Positions 61,711-64,000 of a stretch of 64,000 nt of DNA are shown here, piece after piece. The DNA is taken from positions 310,001-374,000 of the forward strand of contig JALQPE010001688.1 of NCBI GenBank assembly GCA_030407315.1, in the 5' to 3' direction. The first letter of the stretch is position 1. Each line of letters opens with the position of its first letter. The DNA is from Asparagopsis taxiformis. Taxonomy: Eukaryota > Rhodophyta > Florideophyceae > Bonnemaisoniales > Bonnemaisoniaceae. The position numbers were made by a program, and so were the translations under genes. A model generated the notes under the pieces. That model made no database searches. It had not been told where the DNA came from and worked only from the letters and a program-made list of their open reading frames with translations.

Positions 61711-62292
61711 ATGGCATTCGTCACACCAATTATTGCAACAAGCCATGCTTCTCGCTCATTGTTTACTCCACAAAGATCTGTGTACAATAAATGTAACCCA
61801 ACTCTGAAAGCGGCTGATTCTCGAAGAGCAACTATCCACATGCAGGGTGGACCGGTTCGCAGCACTGTAGTAGATACTCCCAAGAAAGAGTTTCTCGACA
61901 GATTGAAGCCTTTGGAAAAGGTTCGTCTTATCGTCAGGAATGAAGCAGGCATTATGGAGTCGATCGCCACCTTCGATGGTCTATTCTTTGCAAGCATTCG
62001 AGGCGGTGAATATGCGAATTTGATCGATTCATCTCTCAACCTGGACCTGCACCTACTTCTCAGTGCTGTTTCGGGCTGCCGTTTTGACATTGGAGTTAGT
62101 CGCACTCCAGACAAATCTCCAACCTATGCTTTGCGCCTCCTGGCTAGCGATAAGGAGACTGTTGCGCTCAGTGTCTTCTTGCAATGGGATAAAGTCCCCA
62201 CCGACATTGCACCGGAGAGGGTCAATGCCTGGAAAAAGCTGAAAGAGGACTACACCACTGGCGATGCGGATACCTTCTTCTTCGAAGAATAA
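61711..62292 (+). CDS. ChuX/HutX-like heme-utilisation fold protein, plastid-targeted candidate
   Basis: 193 residues from the first ATG at 61711. Residues 1-45 look like a red-algal transit peptide (MAFVTPIIATSHASRSLF; no acid for 35 residues, ending near RRATIHMQGG). The rest, EFLDRLKPLEKVRLIVRNEAGIMES followed by strands and LDLHLLLSAVSGCRFDI, resembles half of the ChuX/HutX/HemS heme-binding fold, in which 'vxvItRNexavxE' and 'iDLrxfLxxw' segments recur. Bacterial relatives bind or break down heme; a plastid form could carry or buffer tetrapyrroles. The heme-ligand residues cannot be assigned by eye, so the function is inference. It converges on the phosphatase gene with 111 bp between stops. 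Confidence 0.6.
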   Translation: MAFVTPIIATSHASRSLFTPQRSVYNKCNPTLKAADSRRATIHMQGGPVRSTVVDTPKKEFLDRLKPLEKVRLIVRNEAGIMESIATFDGLFFASIRGGEYANLIDSSLNLDLHLLLSAVSGCRFDIGVSRTPDKSPTYALRLLASDKETVALSVFLQWDKVPTDIAPERVNAWKKLKEDYTTGDADTFFFEE

Positions 62293-62403
62293 GCATAGCG
62301 TATAATTACATAGTACACATCCTCAGGTATACTAAAATAGTTGTTAACTATGAGGAACGCCCTGGTAAACTTATCAACCCACCCCAAAATTTTTGTCTAC
62401 GCT

Positions 62404-63675
62404 CTACTTGAACCGTGCTGATCCTTGTACTACACCCTGCGGGCTGAAAATGCGAATTCTGCCCCTTCGTGATATCTCAAGTGCCTCTGGAACGCCGCCG
62501 TAAGCGGCGCTCATACCAGTATCCACACGCCACACTTTGCCTCCGCACGCTGAGTTGATGCCTTCCGCCTGCGGAGTATGTCCGACAATCATTCGCTTAG
62601 CTCTAATCAACTTTAGCGTATCTGCGAGCATTCGACATTCCTCCGAGCTTGCACGCAGTGATGGTCGAGAATAGTCTCTGAGCCATACAGGACTAGAACC
62701 ACCACGCAGAACCATAGGAAGCTTACCAACACCGCGCAGAAAACTTTGCGTGCCATCATTTAGCGCCCTAAGTGTCTGTTCAGCATTAGCTGGATCTTGA
62801 CCACCAAAGGTTAGATGCTTCGTATTCAGACCTCCATGTACAAACACATTATCGCCAACAATGACTGATACCTTTGCACGCTCTGCTAACTCCATAGCCA
62901 ATGGGCCGCCTTGGCAGAGCGACTTTGCTCTTGCTCTCATATTGGCAGGCAGAGCACGAATAGTACGCATTGTTTCAGCTGGAATCTGGGGGCGTTGCTT
63001 TCGCCCAAAAACGGTCTTTACGCCACCATCACGATCAAAGTCTTCGAATCCACCCTTTGTGACATATCTGTAGTCCATACGTATATTCATAAGTTCATGA
63101 TTGCCCAACAAAATATGCACTGCACCTCCCTGCTGTGGTGCGGTGTCCTGTAGTTTGAAGAGCAATTCATAGATTTCACGCTCTCGGTTTCCGCGATCGA
63201 GCTGATCACCCACTTGGACGAGAACACTTTTACCACCAACCCAACTGTCATGCTGATCTATGAGACCAGATGTTTGCAGCGCCTCTCGCATTGCATCGAC
63301 GTCTCCATGGACGTCACCAATAGCTATGATACGATCAGCGTGAGGATAGCGAAGCGAGGAAGCGCTCTGTTTGTTTAGTTGATTTTTTGAGAATGCAGAA
63401 ATATCAGACATCATATGATCGAGCGGTCCGGCAGTCTTGCTGTCGGCAGCCAGCACCGGTTGAATTGCAAACTCTAGTAATGAAACGAGCCATCCGCATT
63501 GTGGTTCGCAGATCGGAGCGGCACCGTTTGATGGGCGCACTGTACAGGCTGCCCTAGTGGTAGCGGCTTGCAGACGTGGTGCTGCTGTAGCGAACAGATT
63601 GGCCGTAATGCCGCTGACGAGTCGTGTGATCGGGGAAAAGGGAGAGCGGTTCTGAGGCTTGTTCAGGACAGACAT
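62404..63675 (-). CDS. Shewanella-like PPP phosphatase (SLP family)
   Basis: 423 residues. A leader of about 105 residues rich in Ala, Arg, Thr and Ser suggests organellar targeting. The PPP metallophosphatase core follows with all metal motifs: IGDVHGD (about 118), GDQLDRG (about 157), GNHELMN (about 192), HGG (about 274) and VGHTPQ (about 390). QLDRG in place of the usual DRG context (GDxVDRG) and the spacing to GNHE fit SLP1-like enzymes, which are of bacterial origin and lie in plant and algal plastids; SLP2 is the cytosolic or mitochondrial form. The core lacks the SAPNY inhibitor-binding loop of PP1/PP2A. Substrate unknown. Identification as an SLP-type phosphatase is firm; SLP1 versus SLP2 is not settled. 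Confidence 0.9.
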   Translation of the reverse strand: MSVLNKPQNRSPFSPITRLVSGITANLFATAAPRLQAATTRAACTVRPSNGAAPICEPQCGWLVSLLEFAIQPVLAADSKTAGPLDHMMSDISAFSKNQLNKQSASSLRYPHADRIIAIGDVHGDVDAMREALQTSGLIDQHDSWVGGKSVLVQVGDQLDRGNREREIYELLFKLQDTAPQQGGAVHILLGNHELMNIRMDYRYVTKGGFEDFDRDGGVKTVFGRKQRPQIPAETMRTIRALPANMRARAKSLCQGGPLAMELAERAKVSVIVGDNVFVHGGLNTKHLTFGGQDPANAEQTLRALNDGTQSFLRGVGKLPMVLRGGSSPVWLRDYSRPSLRASSEECRMLADTLKLIRAKRMIVGHTPQAEGINSACGGKVWRVDTGMSAAYGGVPEALEISRRGRIRIFSPQGVVQGSARFK

Positions 63676-64000
63676 CTTGGATTGATGAATTGTGGAAGAT
63701 GAGTAAGGTGTGTGGATGGAGTAGAATGTATGGGCGACGACGACGGTGAAAGAAGACCGAAGGAGTGCCGCTAGCAGTGGCTGAAAACTTGAATTGGTTG
63801 GCGGGAGAGATCGAATTGGGAAGAGCGGCGATGGAAAGGGCTACGATGGAATACGAATGATGGAGCAGGGGGAACGGCGTTGGATTGAAGAGCGTTGCGG
63901 AGAGAAGAATGAAGTTACAGCTCAGGCGCACCGCGGCGGCGCAAGCGGGCACGTGCCATTGGAGCGAATATCAAGTGCTTTCCACAGAGCTCAAACATTG
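63676..64000. other. Phosphatase 5' flank to the right edge
   Basis: 325 bp of upstream sequence, GC-rich toward the edge. No gene recognised. Confidence 0.5.

Noticed and set aside
1..64000. Mobile elements or CRISPR arrays
   Set aside because: No transposase or reverse-transcriptase motif, long terminal or inverted repeat, target duplication or spaced direct-repeat array was seen; only short microsatellites.

Overview
The window is nuclear DNA from a eukaryote with a plastid, most likely a unicellular red alga (Rhodophyta). The reasons are: spliceosomal introns of 77-110 nt (nine resolved, in six genes) against 19 genes with no visible intron; eukaryote-only genes (CCT8, EXOSC10, EMC10, PLAA, Tra1/TRRAP, a DHX57-like helicase); transit-like leaders with an early Phe on a citramalate synthase and a ChuX/HutX-like protein; a class II CPD photolyase; and a sulfotransferase, fitting a lineage that makes sulfated polysaccharides. 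The phylum is an inference. I support 25 protein-coding genes, about one per 2.5 kb, and one probable pseudogene. I recognised no tRNA, rRNA, transposon or CRISPR array.

Layout. 1-2 kb: PLAA/Doa1 (minus), cut by the left edge. 2.5-3.6 kb: decayed ferric-reductase/NADPH-oxidase-like gene. 6.1-11 kb: RING-H2 protein (minus), PTRHD1-like protein and an XRCC4/PAXX-like candidate (plus), citramalate synthase (minus). 11.7-17 kb: mitochondrial 2-oxoglutarate/malate carrier (three exons), nucleoside diphosphate kinase (four exons), CNNM/DUF21 transporter (two exons). 17.7-30 kb: DHX57-like helicase, EMC10, SMP-C2 lipid-transfer protein, a small membrane protein, a C2-lipase, CCT8. 30.5-41 kb: sphingolipid delta-4 desaturase, Golgi-type sulfotransferase, a basic/acidic protein with an Rrp6-like tail, EXOSC10/Rrp6, a five-finger C2H2 protein. 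42-55.6 kb: one 13.7-kb intronless gene for Tra1/TRRAP. 56.5-64 kb: class II photolyase, a DnaJ-type zinc-finger membrane protein, an unrecognised protein, the ChuX/HutX-like protein and a Shewanella-like phosphatase.

The genes do not form one pathway; this is a typical compact algal segment. Convergent pairs are very tight (7-130 bp between stop codons), so their 3' UTRs probably overlap. Divergent pairs have 0.17-1.3 kb between starts, and several stretches of 0.5-2.5 kb appear empty. Most worth following: the possible XRCC4-superfamily end-joining factor, the citramalate route to isoleucine in a eukaryote, the possibly split Rrp6, the reductase pseudogene, and the uniform short introns with a CTRAC branch site.
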